Shown piece by piece: positions 49,994 to 62,223 of a DNA stretch of 64,000 nucleotides. The stretch's first letter is position 1, and every line of letters starts with the position of its first letter. The notes beneath the pieces are model-generated. The model saw nothing but the letters and a program-made list of their open reading frames with translations, had not been told where the DNA came from and searched no databases. The stretch spans positions 40,805-104,804 of the forward strand of contig NZ_JZEX01000157.1 of the NCBI RefSeq assembly GCF_000969415.1, given 5' to 3'. Source of the stretch: Devosia geojensis (lineage in GTDB: Bacteria; Pseudomonadota; Alphaproteobacteria; Rhizobiales; Devosiaceae). A program made the translations under genes and the position numbers.

Positions 49994-50676
49994 GCCGGCT
50001 GCCCACCAAGTTGTTCGGCGAAGCGCTGCGATACGACTTGCCAGATGTTCTCTTCGAGCGCCGCTTCCGGCTGGTCGGCGGGGATCACCACGCACCGCCC
50101 GGGATTGGCCTGTGCGATGGCGAGGAAGTTGTCGCGCAGGCGCCGATGCCAGACGAGGTCCTCTTTCTCGAACCGGTCGCCGGTGGAGGTGAGCGCTTCT
50201 TCGACGGCACGGGTCTCCACTCGGCGGAAGGCGACTTCCGGGTCCATGTCGAGCACGATCGTCAGATCGGGCGAATGGCCGTTGAGCGCCAGCTCTTCGA
50301 GCGCGGCGATCAGCGTGTCATCGACGCCGCCGGTCAGCCCCTGGTAGGCGCGGGTCGAATCATGGAAACGGTCGCAGAGCACCCAGCGGCCGGCTTCGAG
50401 ATTGGGGGCGATGAGCTGGTTGACGTGGTCGAACCGGGCCGATGCAAAGAGCACCGCCTCCGCGCCCGCGCCCCAGCTTTCGGATCGTCCCTGCAGGATG
50501 AACGAGCGGATGGCCTCGGCCTTGGGCGTGCCGCCCGGCTCGCGCGTGCGCACCGCATCGATCCCGGCCTCATTGAGACGGGCGAGGAGGCGCTTGACCT
50601 GCGTCGACTTGCCGACCCCTTCCCCACCCTCGAAAGTGATGAAGCGGGCGCCGCCTGAGCTTTGCGGTTCGGGCAT
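49990..50676 (-). CDS. tmk: thymidylate kinase
   Basis: Phosphorylates dTMP to dTDP, 228 residues. The P-loop is FEGGEGVGKSTQVKRL, the DRF-type substrate segment is CDRFHDSTRAYQG, and the lid region follows. It is the first gene of tmk-holB-metG-tatD-MBL, all overlapping or nearly so. Upstream, a plus-strand gene and a 38-nt interrupted hairpin separate it from dacA. Confidence 0.95.
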   Translation of the reverse strand: MPEPQSSGGARFITFEGGEGVGKSTQVKRLLARLNEAGIDAVRTREPGGTPKAEAIRSFILQGRSESWGAGAEAVLFASARFDHVNQLIAPNLEAGRWVLCDRFHDSTRAYQGLTGGVDDTLIAALEELALNGHSPDLTIVLDMDPEVAFRRVETRAVEEALTSTGDRFEKEDLVWHRRLRDNFLAIAQANPGRCVVIPADQPEAALEENIWQVVSQRFAEQLGGQPA

Positions 50677-50712
50677 TGCGGCTGCGGTTCCTTATGGCGA
50701 TGGACGTTCGGC

Positions 50713-50750
50713 TTGCAGATACCACAATATCGATTCCGTGGTAGCTGCAA
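50713..50750. repeat. interrupted 12-bp inverted repeat upstream of tmk
   Basis: TTGCAG-A-TACCAC and GTGGTA-G-CTGCAA pair around the loop AATATCGATTCC, with a single symmetric mismatch. It lies in the 204-base gap between divergent tmk and the DUF4037-like gene. It could be an operator for a dimeric regulator acting on either gene. Confidence 0.55.
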
Positions 50751-50880
50751 ACGGAAGTGATGCGGCTCAACGCCGACGCGGCAGCGCTTCATGCAACTCA
50801 TCGCCTTGGCGGCTCGCTTCACTCCTGTTTCAAAACCAGGGCGGAGCAGCTATGGACGACGTTTGCCGGAGGGGGAATCC

Positions 50881-51948
50881 ATGCAGGGAATCGAACTGTC
50901 GCGCCGTTTCTACACCGACATCGTGCGGCCCTGGCTGCGCGAGGTTGCGCCGGAGCTGCCCTATTCGGCGGCGCTGATCGGCTATGGGTCGGAACTGCTC
51001 GGTTTCGACGACGAGGTTTCCAGGGACCACAACTGGGGCCCTCGCGTTCATATCCACCTGAGCCAAGCTGATTTCGACGACCACGCAAGGCGACTGGTCG
51101 CCGAGTTCTCCAAAGTCGTACCTGCGAACTATCTTGGAGAGCCCATCGGTTGGCGTTCCCGGCCACATCCGCCGGCGAACGGTCCCGAGGCGGCGGGCGC
51201 GATCGAGCACGGGCTCGAGTTCCATACACTCGAAGCCAGATTGGAAGCCCACTTTGCCGTGCGGTCGGTGGAGAACCTCACCGCACTCCAGTGGCTGGGG
51301 TTTGCCGAACAGAAGCTCCTGGCGTTCACGGCCGGCGCGGTTTTCCATGATGCCGATGGCCGCTTGAGCCGGGCTCGTGAACGCCTAGCCTATTTCCCGG
51401 ATGACGTGTGGCTGTACAAGATCGCGTGCCAGTGGGGGCGTATCGCCGAAGAACAGGCCTTTGTCGGCCGTACCGGACAGGTGGGCGACGATCTCGGTTC
51501 ACGGGTCATCGCCGCGCGGCTGGTGCGGGACGTGATGAGGATGGGGTTCCTGCTCGAACGCCGCTACGCGCCCTATGCAAAATGGTTCGGCAGCGGTTTT
51601 GCGAGGCTCCCGATTGCCGGGGTCCTGTCCCCTCATCTGGAGCAGGCAGTTCTCGCGAACGAATGGAAGGAGCGGGGTGAGGCGCTCGCTGCCGCCTACA
51701 TGGAGTTGGCTCAGCGGCAAAATGCGCTGGGGATCGCTGCGTTCAAGCCGATCGTGGGGCCCTATCATGACCGGCCATTCACGACGATCAATGCCGACGA
51801 CGCCGTCGAGGCTGCCCGTGCGGCGATAGCGGACCCGAGCATAAGGCAACTGCCCGTGATCGGCTCCCTGGATCAGGTCAGCGATCTGACGCCGCTGCTG
51901 GAGGCCTCCGATCTCTCCCAGCGCGTCATGCACCGGTTGCTCGGCTGA
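50881..51948 (+). CDS. DUF4037-domain protein (nucleotidyltransferase-like)
   Basis: A 355-residue protein fitting the DUF4037 family. The N-terminal part has GYGSELLGFDDEVSRDHNWGP (two acidic residues after a GS motif, reminiscent of minimal nucleotidyltransferases), and the middle holds a helix-rich region with WLYKIACQWGRIAEEQAFVGR. The true activity is unknown. The ATG at 50881 has GGGGGAATCC before it. It lies on the opposite strand to its neighbours tmk and dacA, splitting a cluster that is usually contiguous; acquisition by insertion is likely. Confidence 0.7.
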   Translation: MQGIELSRRFYTDIVRPWLREVAPELPYSAALIGYGSELLGFDDEVSRDHNWGPRVHIHLSQADFDDHARRLVAEFSKVVPANYLGEPIGWRSRPHPPANGPEAAGAIEHGLEFHTLEARLEAHFAVRSVENLTALQWLGFAEQKLLAFTAGAVFHDADGRLSRARERLAYFPDDVWLYKIACQWGRIAEEQAFVGRTGQVGDDLGSRVIAARLVRDVMRMGFLLERRYAPYAKWFGSGFARLPIAGVLSPHLEQAVLANEWKERGEALAAAYMELAQRQNALGIAAFKPIVGPYHDRPFTTINADDAVEAARAAIADPSIRQLPVIGSLDQVSDLTPLLEASDLSQRVMHRLLG

Positions 51949-51954
51949 CCACGC

Positions 51955-53115
51955 CTACAGCCAGCCGAACGCGAGCTGCTTGACGGCGTCCGTCGCGCGG
52001 CGGACGATCCCGCCCTGGGGAACGTCCTCGCCCGCATAGAGCGGGGCCGACTGGATCAACTGCTCGTTGCAGTAGACGCGCAGCTCCGCCACGCGGTCGC
52101 CGGCGCTGACGGGCGGCAGGAGCGGCCCCTCATAGGTGATGTCGGCGGTCAGGCAGCGGCGCGAGCCGCGCGGCAGGTAGAGGTCGACGGCACCCTCCCC
52201 GATGAGCCCTACCCTGCCCTCCTCGCCGCCATAGACGTCGGCATAGCCGACGATCTGGCCGTCGGCGAAGGCAGGGATGCGCTCGAAGGCGCGCGTGCCC
52301 CAGGTGATGAGCTTGCGCGCCTCCTCGGTGCGCTGGGCCATGCTGGTGAGGCCGTGGACGACAGCGATCAGACGGCGCCCGCCGTCATCGGTCGAGACCA
52401 CCGAGCCATAGCCCGCGGCCTGCGTATGGCCGGTCTTGAGGCCGTCGACGCCGATGCCCATCTCGACCAGCGAGTTGCGGTTGGATTGCTTGATGTTGTT
52501 CCACTCGAACTCGGGCTCGGAGAAGATGTGGTAGTATTCCGGGAACTCGCGGATGAGATAGCGCCCGAGGGTGGCCAGGTCGCGCGCCGTCATGTGCATG
52601 TCGGGATCCGGCAGGCCGGTGGAATTGGTGAAATGCGAGCCCGTGAGGCCGATGTCCTCGGCGAGCTCGTTCATCATCACGGCAAAGGTCTCCTCGTTGC
52701 CGGCGATGCCTTCGGCGAGCACGATGCTGGCATCGTTCCCCGACTGGATGATCACCGAACGCAGCAGGTTCTCGACGCTGACGCGCGAGTTGAGTTCGGC
52801 GAACATGGTCGATCCGCCCGAGGCCGCGCCCCCCGTCCGCCAGGCGTTCTCGGAGACGAAGAGCTCGGTGTCGAGGGAAAGGCGTCCAGTGCGCAGCTCG
52901 TTGAAGACCACGGCGATGGTCATGAGCTTGGCCATGCTGGCCGGCTCCAAAGGTTCGTCCGCACTCTGCTGGAAGAGCACCGTGCCGGACTCATGATCGA
53001 CGAGGATCGCGAATTTGGCGGCCGTGGAGAACTGCGGCGCCCCCTGCGCCATGGCGAGGCCGGCAAAACCCAACATCAGGGCGACTATTGCCCATGCACG
53101 CAATACGTAACGCAC
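51955..53115 (-). CDS. dacA: D-alanyl-D-alanine carboxypeptidase
   Basis: Low-molecular-weight penicillin-binding protein that trims peptidoglycan pentapeptides, 386 residues from a GTG start. A signal peptide (about 1-24) is followed by S60-x-x-K63 (SMAKLMT), the SGN motif (SGNDASIVLAEG) and KTG (GLKTGHTQAAG), the three active-site elements, and by a PBP5-type C-terminal domain. The GTG has GGAGGTGG upstream, and a 9-bp hairpin lies just before that. Confidence 0.94.
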   Translation of the reverse strand: MRYVLRAWAIVALMLGFAGLAMAQGAPQFSTAAKFAILVDHESGTVLFQQSADEPLEPASMAKLMTIAVVFNELRTGRLSLDTELFVSENAWRTGGAASGGSTMFAELNSRVSVENLLRSVIIQSGNDASIVLAEGIAGNEETFAVMMNELAEDIGLTGSHFTNSTGLPDPDMHMTARDLATLGRYLIREFPEYYHIFSEPEFEWNNIKQSNRNSLVEMGIGVDGLKTGHTQAAGYGSVVSTDDGGRRLIAVVHGLTSMAQRTEEARKLITWGTRAFERIPAFADGQIVGYADVYGGEEGRVGLIGEGAVDLYLPRGSRRCLTADITYEGPLLPPVSAGDRVAELRVYCNEQLIQSAPLYAGEDVPQGGIVRRATDAVKQLAFGWL

Positions 53116-53126
53116 GACCCACCTCC

Positions 53127-53149
53127 GCGGATCGGTCCATCCGATCCGC
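53127..53149 (-). promoter_or_regulatory. hairpin in the dacA leader
   Basis: Perfect 9-bp stem GCGGATCGG/CCGATCCGC with a five-base loop ends directly before the GGAGG ribosome-binding site of dacA. It may terminate rlpA transcription or modulate dacA translation; there is no T-tract. Confidence 0.4.
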
Positions 53150-53243
53150 TCACTATCCGATTTGGGATTCTAGTGGGTTTTACGCAAAAGTGGAGACAGG
53201 TTTGCGTGAACCGGCCACAAAGTTCGGCGGCGTGGTGAACCGG

Positions 53244-54278
53244 CTAGAGGGTTACGTCGCCGAGGCCAAGCTGACGGGCCAGCGCCAGCACGTCCTCGCC
53301 GGCGACGCCGGGCTTCAGGCGCGTCAGCGTCAGCCGCGTCGCCGGCGCGCCACCAGCCTCGACCTGCTCTTCATCGACGGCGCCGAGCACCGCGAACTCC
53401 CGGGCTACCAGGACCGCGCCGTTCGGATTGGCGAAGATGCCGAGCGGGATGCTGACGGCGCGGGTGTCGGCGTCGAGCGCCTGCATGTACTGGGTGAGCT
53501 CCGGCACCTGCGTCGCCATGGCGTTGGCGGCCGCATGCGCGCTGGTGATCGCTTCGTCCTGGGCCTGCGGCGTGGTGTCGGCATAGGAGAAGAGGCCGGA
53601 AATGAAGTTGGCCGTCATCCCCACCAGCGAGCGGTCGCCCGCGGAAGCCGAGGCCACGCGGGTCGGGCCGGTTTCCTGGTAGGCCGGACCCGAATAGCTG
53701 GCCATCAGCATGCGGGTGTCGTCGCCTTCGAGCGGCGCCGGGCCGACATATTCGATCTGGACGTCCGTCGAACCCCTGCCGACATATCCGAGCATGTTGG
53801 CAGCGCGGTGCGAAAGGTCGATGATGCGGCCGGGCATGTAGGGGCCGCGGTCGTTGACGCGCACCACGACGGAGCGGCCGTTCTGCTGGTTGGTGACGCG
53901 CACGTAGGACGGTAGCGGCAATGTCGGGTGAGCCGCGGTGATGGCGTTGGCCGAGAAGATCTCGCCATTGGCCGTGCGGCGGCCGTGGAAGTCCGCGCCA
54001 TACCAGGACGCCTGGCCCTGCGCGGCATAGCCGGCCGGATTCTCCTGCGGGACGTAGGTCTTGCCGCGCACCGTGTAGGGCTTGCCGACCATCTGGCGCC
54101 CGCCGCCCTTGGGCGGATTGGGATTGTTCGTGACACGCGGGGAGACGGCGACGCCGTATTCGGACGAGGTGAAGGCCGAGCGCTTGACAGTCGGCCCGAC
54201 GCCACCACCTGAACAGGCGGCGAGGACTGTCGCGGCCGCGGCCGTCAGGATGAAAAGGCGGCAGGTTCGGTAGGGCAT
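53244..54278 (-). CDS. rlpA: septal ring lytic transglycosylase RlpA (lipoprotein)
   Basis: Predicted lipoprotein, 344 residues: lipobox VLAAC with Cys22, then a double-psi beta-barrel domain (GQASWYGADFHGRRTANGE, RVNDRGPYMPGRIIDLSHRA) and a C-terminal SPOR domain (about 265-344) that binds denuded septal glycan. It would cleave glycan strands lacking stem peptides. The rlpA-dacA order is typical for the cluster. Confidence 0.9.
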   Translation of the reverse strand: MPYRTCRLFILTAAAATVLAACSGGGVGPTVKRSAFTSSEYGVAVSPRVTNNPNPPKGGGRQMVGKPYTVRGKTYVPQENPAGYAAQGQASWYGADFHGRRTANGEIFSANAITAAHPTLPLPSYVRVTNQQNGRSVVVRVNDRGPYMPGRIIDLSHRAANMLGYVGRGSTDVQIEYVGPAPLEGDDTRMLMASYSGPAYQETGPTRVASASAGDRSLVGMTANFISGLFSYADTTPQAQDEAITSAHAAANAMATQVPELTQYMQALDADTRAVSIPLGIFANPNGAVLVAREFAVLGAVDEEQVEAGGAPATRLTLTRLKPGVAGEDVLALARQLGLGDVTL

Positions 54279-54292
54279 ACGGCTGGCAAAGC

Positions 54293-54306
54293 TTCGTTCG
54301 AACGAA
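54293..54306. promoter_or_regulatory. 14-bp palindrome upstream of rlpA
   Basis: TTCGTTCGAACGAA is a perfect dyad 15 bases before the rlpA ATG and, on the minus strand, follows a T-run. It could be a regulator site or leader hairpin. Confidence 0.35.
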
Positions 54307-54479
54307 AAAACGCTGATAATTTAACTCAATGGCGACGTGCCGGCGCGCATAGAAGCGCGTCGTGGTTGAGAGGACGTTAAAGGTGACAAAGCGTTAGCGT
54401 TGGGCGTAGCAAGCGCGTGCGATGCGTTAACCGAATGCTGGCGCTGCGTTGACGCATCCGACCTTGCCGGCAGAGGGAT

Positions 54480-54495
54480 ATAAAGATATCTTTAT
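54480..54495. promoter_or_regulatory. 16-bp palindrome upstream of metH, likely operator
   Basis: ATAAAGATATCTTTAT is a perfect dyad in otherwise GC-rich DNA, 56 bases before the metH ATG. ArsR-family methionine regulators (the SahR/SamR type) are known to use AT-rich palindromes of this general form upstream of metH in Proteobacteria. The exact family match was not verified; no regulator gene is adjacent. Confidence 0.6.
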
Positions 54496-54550
54496 GCGAT
54501 CTGCCCCGCCTGGTCGGAGCAGGAAATCTGGAAGAAAGACGAGAAGACTC

Positions 54551-58326
<3,776 letters not shown>

Positions 58327-58327
<1 letters not shown>

Positions 58328-58695
58328 TGGCCGGCCAGTTCGACACCGCCGGCAGAGCAATCCCGGTGACGGTCATCGGCCCGGGCGAGGCCATGCCGCT
58401 GCCCGGCCCGGGCGTTGCCGTGCTGCGGCTGGAACCGGAAACCGGCCACGCCCACGCCAACGGCGACTACTGCCCCGCGTGCGAGGCGCGCTCGGACGTG
58501 CGGGCGCAACTCTTCGATCTGCTGGAGGGTGCGCGGCAGGGCTTGCGGCCGGCATTCCGCTCGGTGCTGCTGGACGCCAGGGCACTGGCGGATGTGGAGC
58601 CGGTGGTCGCGGCGCTCGAAGGGCGCCTGCCAGCGCGAGCGATGCGAGACCACACCGTAGGGCGTCGGTTCAGAGTGGCGGGTGTGACCGCGTAA
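58327..58695 (+). CDS. small protein of unknown function coupled to metH
   Basis: I do not recognise this 122-residue protein with certainty. Its ATG shares a base with the metH stop, so translation is coupled. Notable features are HAHANGDYCPACEARSDV, a His-x-His cluster (H41, H43) and a CxxC pair (C49, C52), followed by a helix-rich LFDLLEGARQGLRPAF and a C-terminal TVGRRFRV. The His/Cys combination suggests metal binding. A link to a CobW-like or B12-related process is speculative and rests only on the coupling to metH. Confidence 0.75.
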
Positions 58696-58701
58696 CAGGA
58701 A

Positions 58702-58823
58702 GGCCCCCTCACCCGCCCTACGGGCGACCTCTCCCCCGAAGGGAGAGGTGAAAAGGGCACGCGGCGGCACCTCTCCCTCTGGGGGAGAGGTCGGCCCTGC
58801 TTGCAGGGCCGGGTGAGGGGGCC
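58702..58823. repeat. palindromic repeat, intergenic copy
   Basis: Ends GGCCCCCTCACC and GGTGAGGGGGCC are inverted, as in the pdhC copy. Internal hairpins: GCCC/GGGC, CCTCTCCCCCGAAGGGAGAGG, CCTCTCCCTCTGGGGGAGAGG, and GGCCCTGCTTGCAGGGCC. It lies between the metH-coupled gene and convergent folD and may work as a bidirectional terminator. Confidence 0.85.
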
Positions 58824-58840
58824 TTCGTGGATCGCGCCGG

Positions 58841-59743
58841 TTAAACCGTCAAATCCTTCGGCGGCTCCAGCCCGTTGATGAGGCTTGCGGTCGTCACAGT
58901 ATTGGCCAGCAGGCACGCGATGGTCATCGGACCCACACCGCCTGGTACGGGTGTGATGGCCCCAGCCACCTCCACGGCAGCAGCGAAATCCACGTCGCCG
59001 ATCAGCCGCGTCTTGCCTTCGCCCTTCTCGGGCGCCGGCACGCGATTGATGCCGACGTCGATGACGGTGGCGCCCGGCTTGATCCAGTCCCCTTTGACCA
59101 TCAGCGGACGCCCGACGGCCGCGACGACGATGTCGGCGCGACGCGCCACCTCGGCGAGGTCGCGGGTGCGTGAGTGGGCGATGGTGACGGTGCAGTTCTC
59201 GCGCAGCAGGAGCTGGGCCATCGGCTTGCCGACGAGGTTGGAGCGGCCGATGACGACGGCGTTGAGCCCTTCGAGCGAGCCAAGGTGCTCACGCAGCAGC
59301 AGTAGGCATCCGAGCGGCGTGCAGGAGACGGGGCCCGGCAGACCGATCTGCACCTTGCCGACATTGGCCGGCGTGAAGCAGTCGACGTCCTTATCCGGCG
59401 AGATGGCGTCGATCACCTTGTTCGGATCGATGTGATCCGGAACCGGCATTTGCACAAGAATACCGTGCACTTGCGGATCGTTGTTCAACTTGTGAACGAG
59501 CGCCAGGAGGTCCGCTTCGGGCGTATCGGCCGGCAACTCGTGCTTGAAGGACGCCATGCCGAGCTCGACGGTCTGCTTGGCCTTGCTCGACACGTAGACC
59601 TGGCTTGCCGGGTCCTCGCCGACGATGACGACGGCCAGGCCCGGCACGATGCCATGTTCGGCCTTGAGCCGCTCCACATGGGAAGCCACGCGTCCGCGCA
59701 GCTTTTCGGCAAAGGCTTTTCCATCGATGATCGTCGCGGTCAT
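58841..59743 (-). CDS. folD: methylenetetrahydrofolate dehydrogenase/cyclohydrolase
   Basis: Bifunctional enzyme interconverting 5,10-methylene-, methenyl- and 10-formyl-tetrahydrofolate, 300 residues. The catalytic Lys is in YVSSKAKQ, the conserved QMPVPDHID loop and [15 protein letters not shown] nucleotide-binding region are present, and the C-terminus has [15 protein letters not shown]. The ATG at 59743 has GGAG seven bases upstream. It converges with the metH-linked gene across the palindromic repeat, supporting a one-carbon theme in this segment. Confidence 0.95.
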   Translation of the reverse strand: MTATIIDGKAFAEKLRGRVASHVERLKAEHGIVPGLAVVIVGEDPASQVYVSSKAKQTVELGMASFKHELPADTPEADLLALVHKLNNDPQVHGILVQMPVPDHIDPNKVIDAISPDKDVDCFTPANVGKVQIGLPGPVSCTPLGCLLLLREHLGSLEGLNAVVIGRSNLVGKPMAQLLLRENCTVTIAHSRTRDLAEVARRADIVVAAVGRPLMVKGDWIKPGATVIDVGINRVPAPEKGEGKTRLIGDVDFAAAVEVAGAITPVPGGVGPMTIACLLANTVTTASLINGLEPPKDLTV

Positions 59744-59904
59744 GAGGTCACTCCGGCAGGGATTTGGCCTGTGCATAGTGCCTGGCGGCCCGTATTGGAA
59801 TAGGTGTCGAGTTTAGGCAAGTTAGGTCACTCATATTGCTGGATTTTTTCCTCTAGGACTGATTAGCCTACACTTCCGGATCGGCCGGACGCAGGAGGGA
59901 TGCG

Positions 59905-60387
59905 ATGTCAGTCAGGAAGTTCTTCTTCGGTTTGATGGCTGCGGCCATGATGATGCTGGGCCATGCGGGCCCGAGCCTTGCGCAGGACAACAGCACGCGA
60001 GTCATTGTGCCCGATCGTCCGGGCGGGGCGCTGATTGCGGGGTGCTACCGCGTCACGCGCTCGATCTACGGGCCCTATCGCCTGACCTTCTGCCTCGAGC
60101 GGCGCGGCACCTATCAGGTGACGGGCGGCGGCGTGAACTGCCAGGGGCGGCTCAACTGGACGGCGTCGGGACGCGATGTCTCCATCCAGCTGCAGCGCTC
60201 GCGCTGCGGCAATGGCGTCGCCTGGAGCGCCGACCGCATGAGCTGCCGCGGCGCTGGGATATTCCAGGGCATTCTGTCGCGCATCCTGGTGCCGGATGTG
60301 CCCTATCTCGGGGCGCTCAACTGCACCTATCGGCCGGCGGCGGGCGGCTACCAGCCGACGACCATCACGGCGCGACGCTTCAACTGA
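59905..60387 (+). CDS. secreted six-cysteine protein of unknown function
   Basis: I do not recognise this 160-residue protein. A Sec signal peptide (about 1-27, ending SLAQ) precedes a mature part with six cysteines (C47, C63, C79, C101, C114, C140), consistent with three disulfides in the periplasm or outside. There is no lipobox. The ATG at 59905 has GGAGGG five bases upstream; another ATG at 59900 is out of frame. Functions such as an inhibitor or envelope factor are possible but unsupported. Confidence 0.75.
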   Translation: MSVRKFFFGLMAAAMMMLGHAGPSLAQDNSTRVIVPDRPGGALIAGCYRVTRSIYGPYRLTFCLERRGTYQVTGGGVNCQGRLNWTASGRDVSIQLQRSRCGNGVAWSADRMSCRGAGIFQGILSRILVPDVPYLGALNCTYRPAAGGYQPTTITARRFN

Positions 60388-60413
60388 TCGCTTAGCATCG
60401 AGGCAAATGAAAA

Positions 60414-60444
60414 GGGCCACGCCGCATCTCTGCTGGCGTGGCCC
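60414..60444 (-). terminator. strong hairpin, terminator reading leftward
   Basis: Perfect 10-bp stem GGGCCACGCC/GGCGTGGCCC with an 11-base loop. On the minus strand it is followed by TTTTCATTT, so it should stop leftward transcription. On the plus strand it lies 26 bases after the secreted-protein gene and may help end that transcript too. Confidence 0.7.
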
Positions 60445-60551
60445 CGATTGGGAAGCCAGTTCACCGCGCTGTTGAGGGCTTGGGGGACAAGCGGCGAACG
60501 AATCTTCCCTGGCTCACCGGTGCATGGGTCGCTTGCTTGGCCAGTGAACTG
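60414..60551 (-). ncRNA. candidate small RNA ending at the 60414 terminator
   Basis: Reading leftward, an RNA from near 60551 would fold with the outer 8-bp stem and the inner 6-bp stem described for this region, and end at the 60414-60444 terminator, about 140 nt in all. No protein gene explains the terminator. I could not match it to a known RNA family, including 6S; no promoter was identified. Confidence 0.35.
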
Positions 60552-60727
60552 CATTCAAGATGGCGCGCGAATGCGGCATTAAAAGAGCTATCACCGAAAG
60601 GTGAATGTGTTTTTTGCTCTCCCACCCCGCTTGCCGCCGAGGCCGATTGCTGGCATGCCGGAAGAGGCCGCCCGGAGGCCTGTTTGGCCCGGTGATCGAG
60701 CCAGGCCGCAGCCCTGACGAGAAGCAT

Positions 60728-62215
60728 ATGAGCAACATCAGAACGACGATCAGCCCGCCGCCCCTCGAGAAGAAGTCGTTCACCGAGCCCGCTGCCGCCT
60801 GGGAGTATCTGGCCCATATCTACCACCGCAATACCGGGTTCGTGCGCGACAAGCTCGAGGCGCTCTCGCGCGGGACGGTGCCTGAGGGGCGGGTGCGGGC
60901 CTGCTATCCGCAGATCGAGGTGCGCTCGACGAGCTACGGCAAGAGCGAATCCACCCTGCCCTACGGCTATCTCCACACGCCCGGCATCTACCGGACGACC
61001 GTGACGTCGCCGGACCTCTTCCGCACCTATTATGAGGAGCAGTTCGCGGTCATCCTCAAGAACCACGGCGGCACCATCGACATCGGGGAATCGCAGACGC
61101 CGATCCCGCTGCACTTCGCGCTCGCCGCCAATGCGCCGATCGACGGGGCCGCGCTCGCCGAGCTCGGCATTCCCTTGCGCGACGTGTTCGATGCGCCGGA
61201 CCTGACCCATACCGACGACGAGATCGCCAACGGCACCTTCGTGCCGCCGCCCGGCGGCCCCTACCCGCTCGCCGCCTTCACGGCGCCGCGCGTCGACTAT
61301 TCACTCTACCGGCTCAACCACTACACCGGCACCGAGCCCGAGCATTTCCAGAATTTCGTGATTTTCACCAATTACCAGTTCTATATCGACGAATTCTGCC
61401 GGGTCGCCTACGAGTACATGGAGGCCGGGCACCCGCACTACGAGAGCTTCGTCGAGCCCGGCAACTACGTCACCCGCAACGCGCGGCTCGGCGGCGGCAC
61501 GACGGGCGTGCAGGCGACCCGCACGCCGCAGATGCCGGCCTATCACCTGACCGCCGGACGCAGCCGCGGCATCACCATGGTCAACATCGGCGTCGGCCCA
61601 TCCAACGCCAAGACCATCACCGACCACATCGCGGTGCTGCGGCCCCACGCCTGGATCATGCTCGGGCACTGTGCGGGCCTCAGAAACTCGCAGGAGCTCG
61701 GCGACTACGTGCTCGCCCATGCCTATGTGCGCGAGGACCACGTGCTCGACGCGGATCTGCCGCTTTCCGTGCCGATTCCGGCGCTCGCCGAGGTGCAGGT
61801 GGCGCTTGAGCAGGCCGTGCAGGAGATCACCCAGCTCGAGGGGCTGGAGACCAAGAAGATCATGCGCACCGGCACCGTCGCGAGCTTCGACAACCGCAAC
61901 TGGGAGTTGCGCGACCAGGCCGAGATCGTGCGGCGCCTCTCGCAGTCGCGCGCCATCGCGCTCGACATGGAGAGCGCCACGATTGCCGCCAACGGCTTCC
62001 GCTTCCGCGTGCCCTACGGCACCCTGCTCTGCGTCTCCGACAAGCCGCTGCACGGGGAACTCAAGCTCCCCGGCATGGCCTCGGACTTTTATCGTACGCA
62101 GGTCAACAAGCACCTGCTGATCGGGCTGCGGGCGATGGAGATCCTGCGCGACCAGCCGGCCGAGCGGCTGCATTCACGCAAGCTCAGGAGCTTTGCCGAG
62201 ACGGCGTTCCAGTAG
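60728..62215 (+). CDS. amn: AMP nucleosidase
   Basis: Hydrolyses AMP to adenine and ribose 5-phosphate, adjusting adenylate pools, 495 residues (E. coli Amn is 484). The N-terminal Amn domain and the C-terminal phosphorylase-like domain are both present, with GVGPSNAKTITDHIAVLRPH and the ribose-binding ALDMESATIAANG. The ATG at 60728 lacks a strong ribosome-binding site; in-frame upstream codons give no conserved sequence. Confidence 0.93.
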   Translation: MSNIRTTISPPPLEKKSFTEPAAAWEYLAHIYHRNTGFVRDKLEALSRGTVPEGRVRACYPQIEVRSTSYGKSESTLPYGYLHTPGIYRTTVTSPDLFRTYYEEQFAVILKNHGGTIDIGESQTPIPLHFALAANAPIDGAALAELGIPLRDVFDAPDLTHTDDEIANGTFVPPPGGPYPLAAFTAPRVDYSLYRLNHYTGTEPEHFQNFVIFTNYQFYIDEFCRVAYEYMEAGHPHYESFVEPGNYVTRNARLGGGTTGVQATRTPQMPAYHLTAGRSRGITMVNIGVGPSNAKTITDHIAVLRPHAWIMLGHCAGLRNSQELGDYVLAHAYVREDHVLDADLPLSVPIPALAEVQVALEQAVQEITQLEGLETKKIMRTGTVASFDNRNWELRDQAEIVRRLSQSRAIALDMESATIAANGFRFRVPYGTLLCVSDKPLHGELKLPGMASDFYRTQVNKHLLIGLRAMEILRDQPAERLHSRKLRSFAETAFQ

Positions 62216-62223
62216 CGCCCCAA

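Larger units (their letters stand above)
60388..60727. other. intergenic region upstream of amn
   Basis: About 340 bases without a convincing protein gene. It holds a strong hairpin (60414-60444) with a leftward T-tract, and a nested fold: CAGTTCAC/GTGAACTG (60457-60464 with 60544-60551) enclosing CAAGCG/CGCTTG (60488-60493 with 60530-60535). The promoter of amn must also lie here but was not identified. Confidence 0.5.

Noticed and set aside
54279..54550. Cobalamin riboswitch before metH
   Set aside because: No B12-box-like conserved segment was found; only an AT-rich palindrome.
60348..60554. Short minus-strand open frame in the amn upstream region
   Set aside because: Crosses the terminator and lacks a ribosome-binding site; an RNA gene is more likely than a protein.
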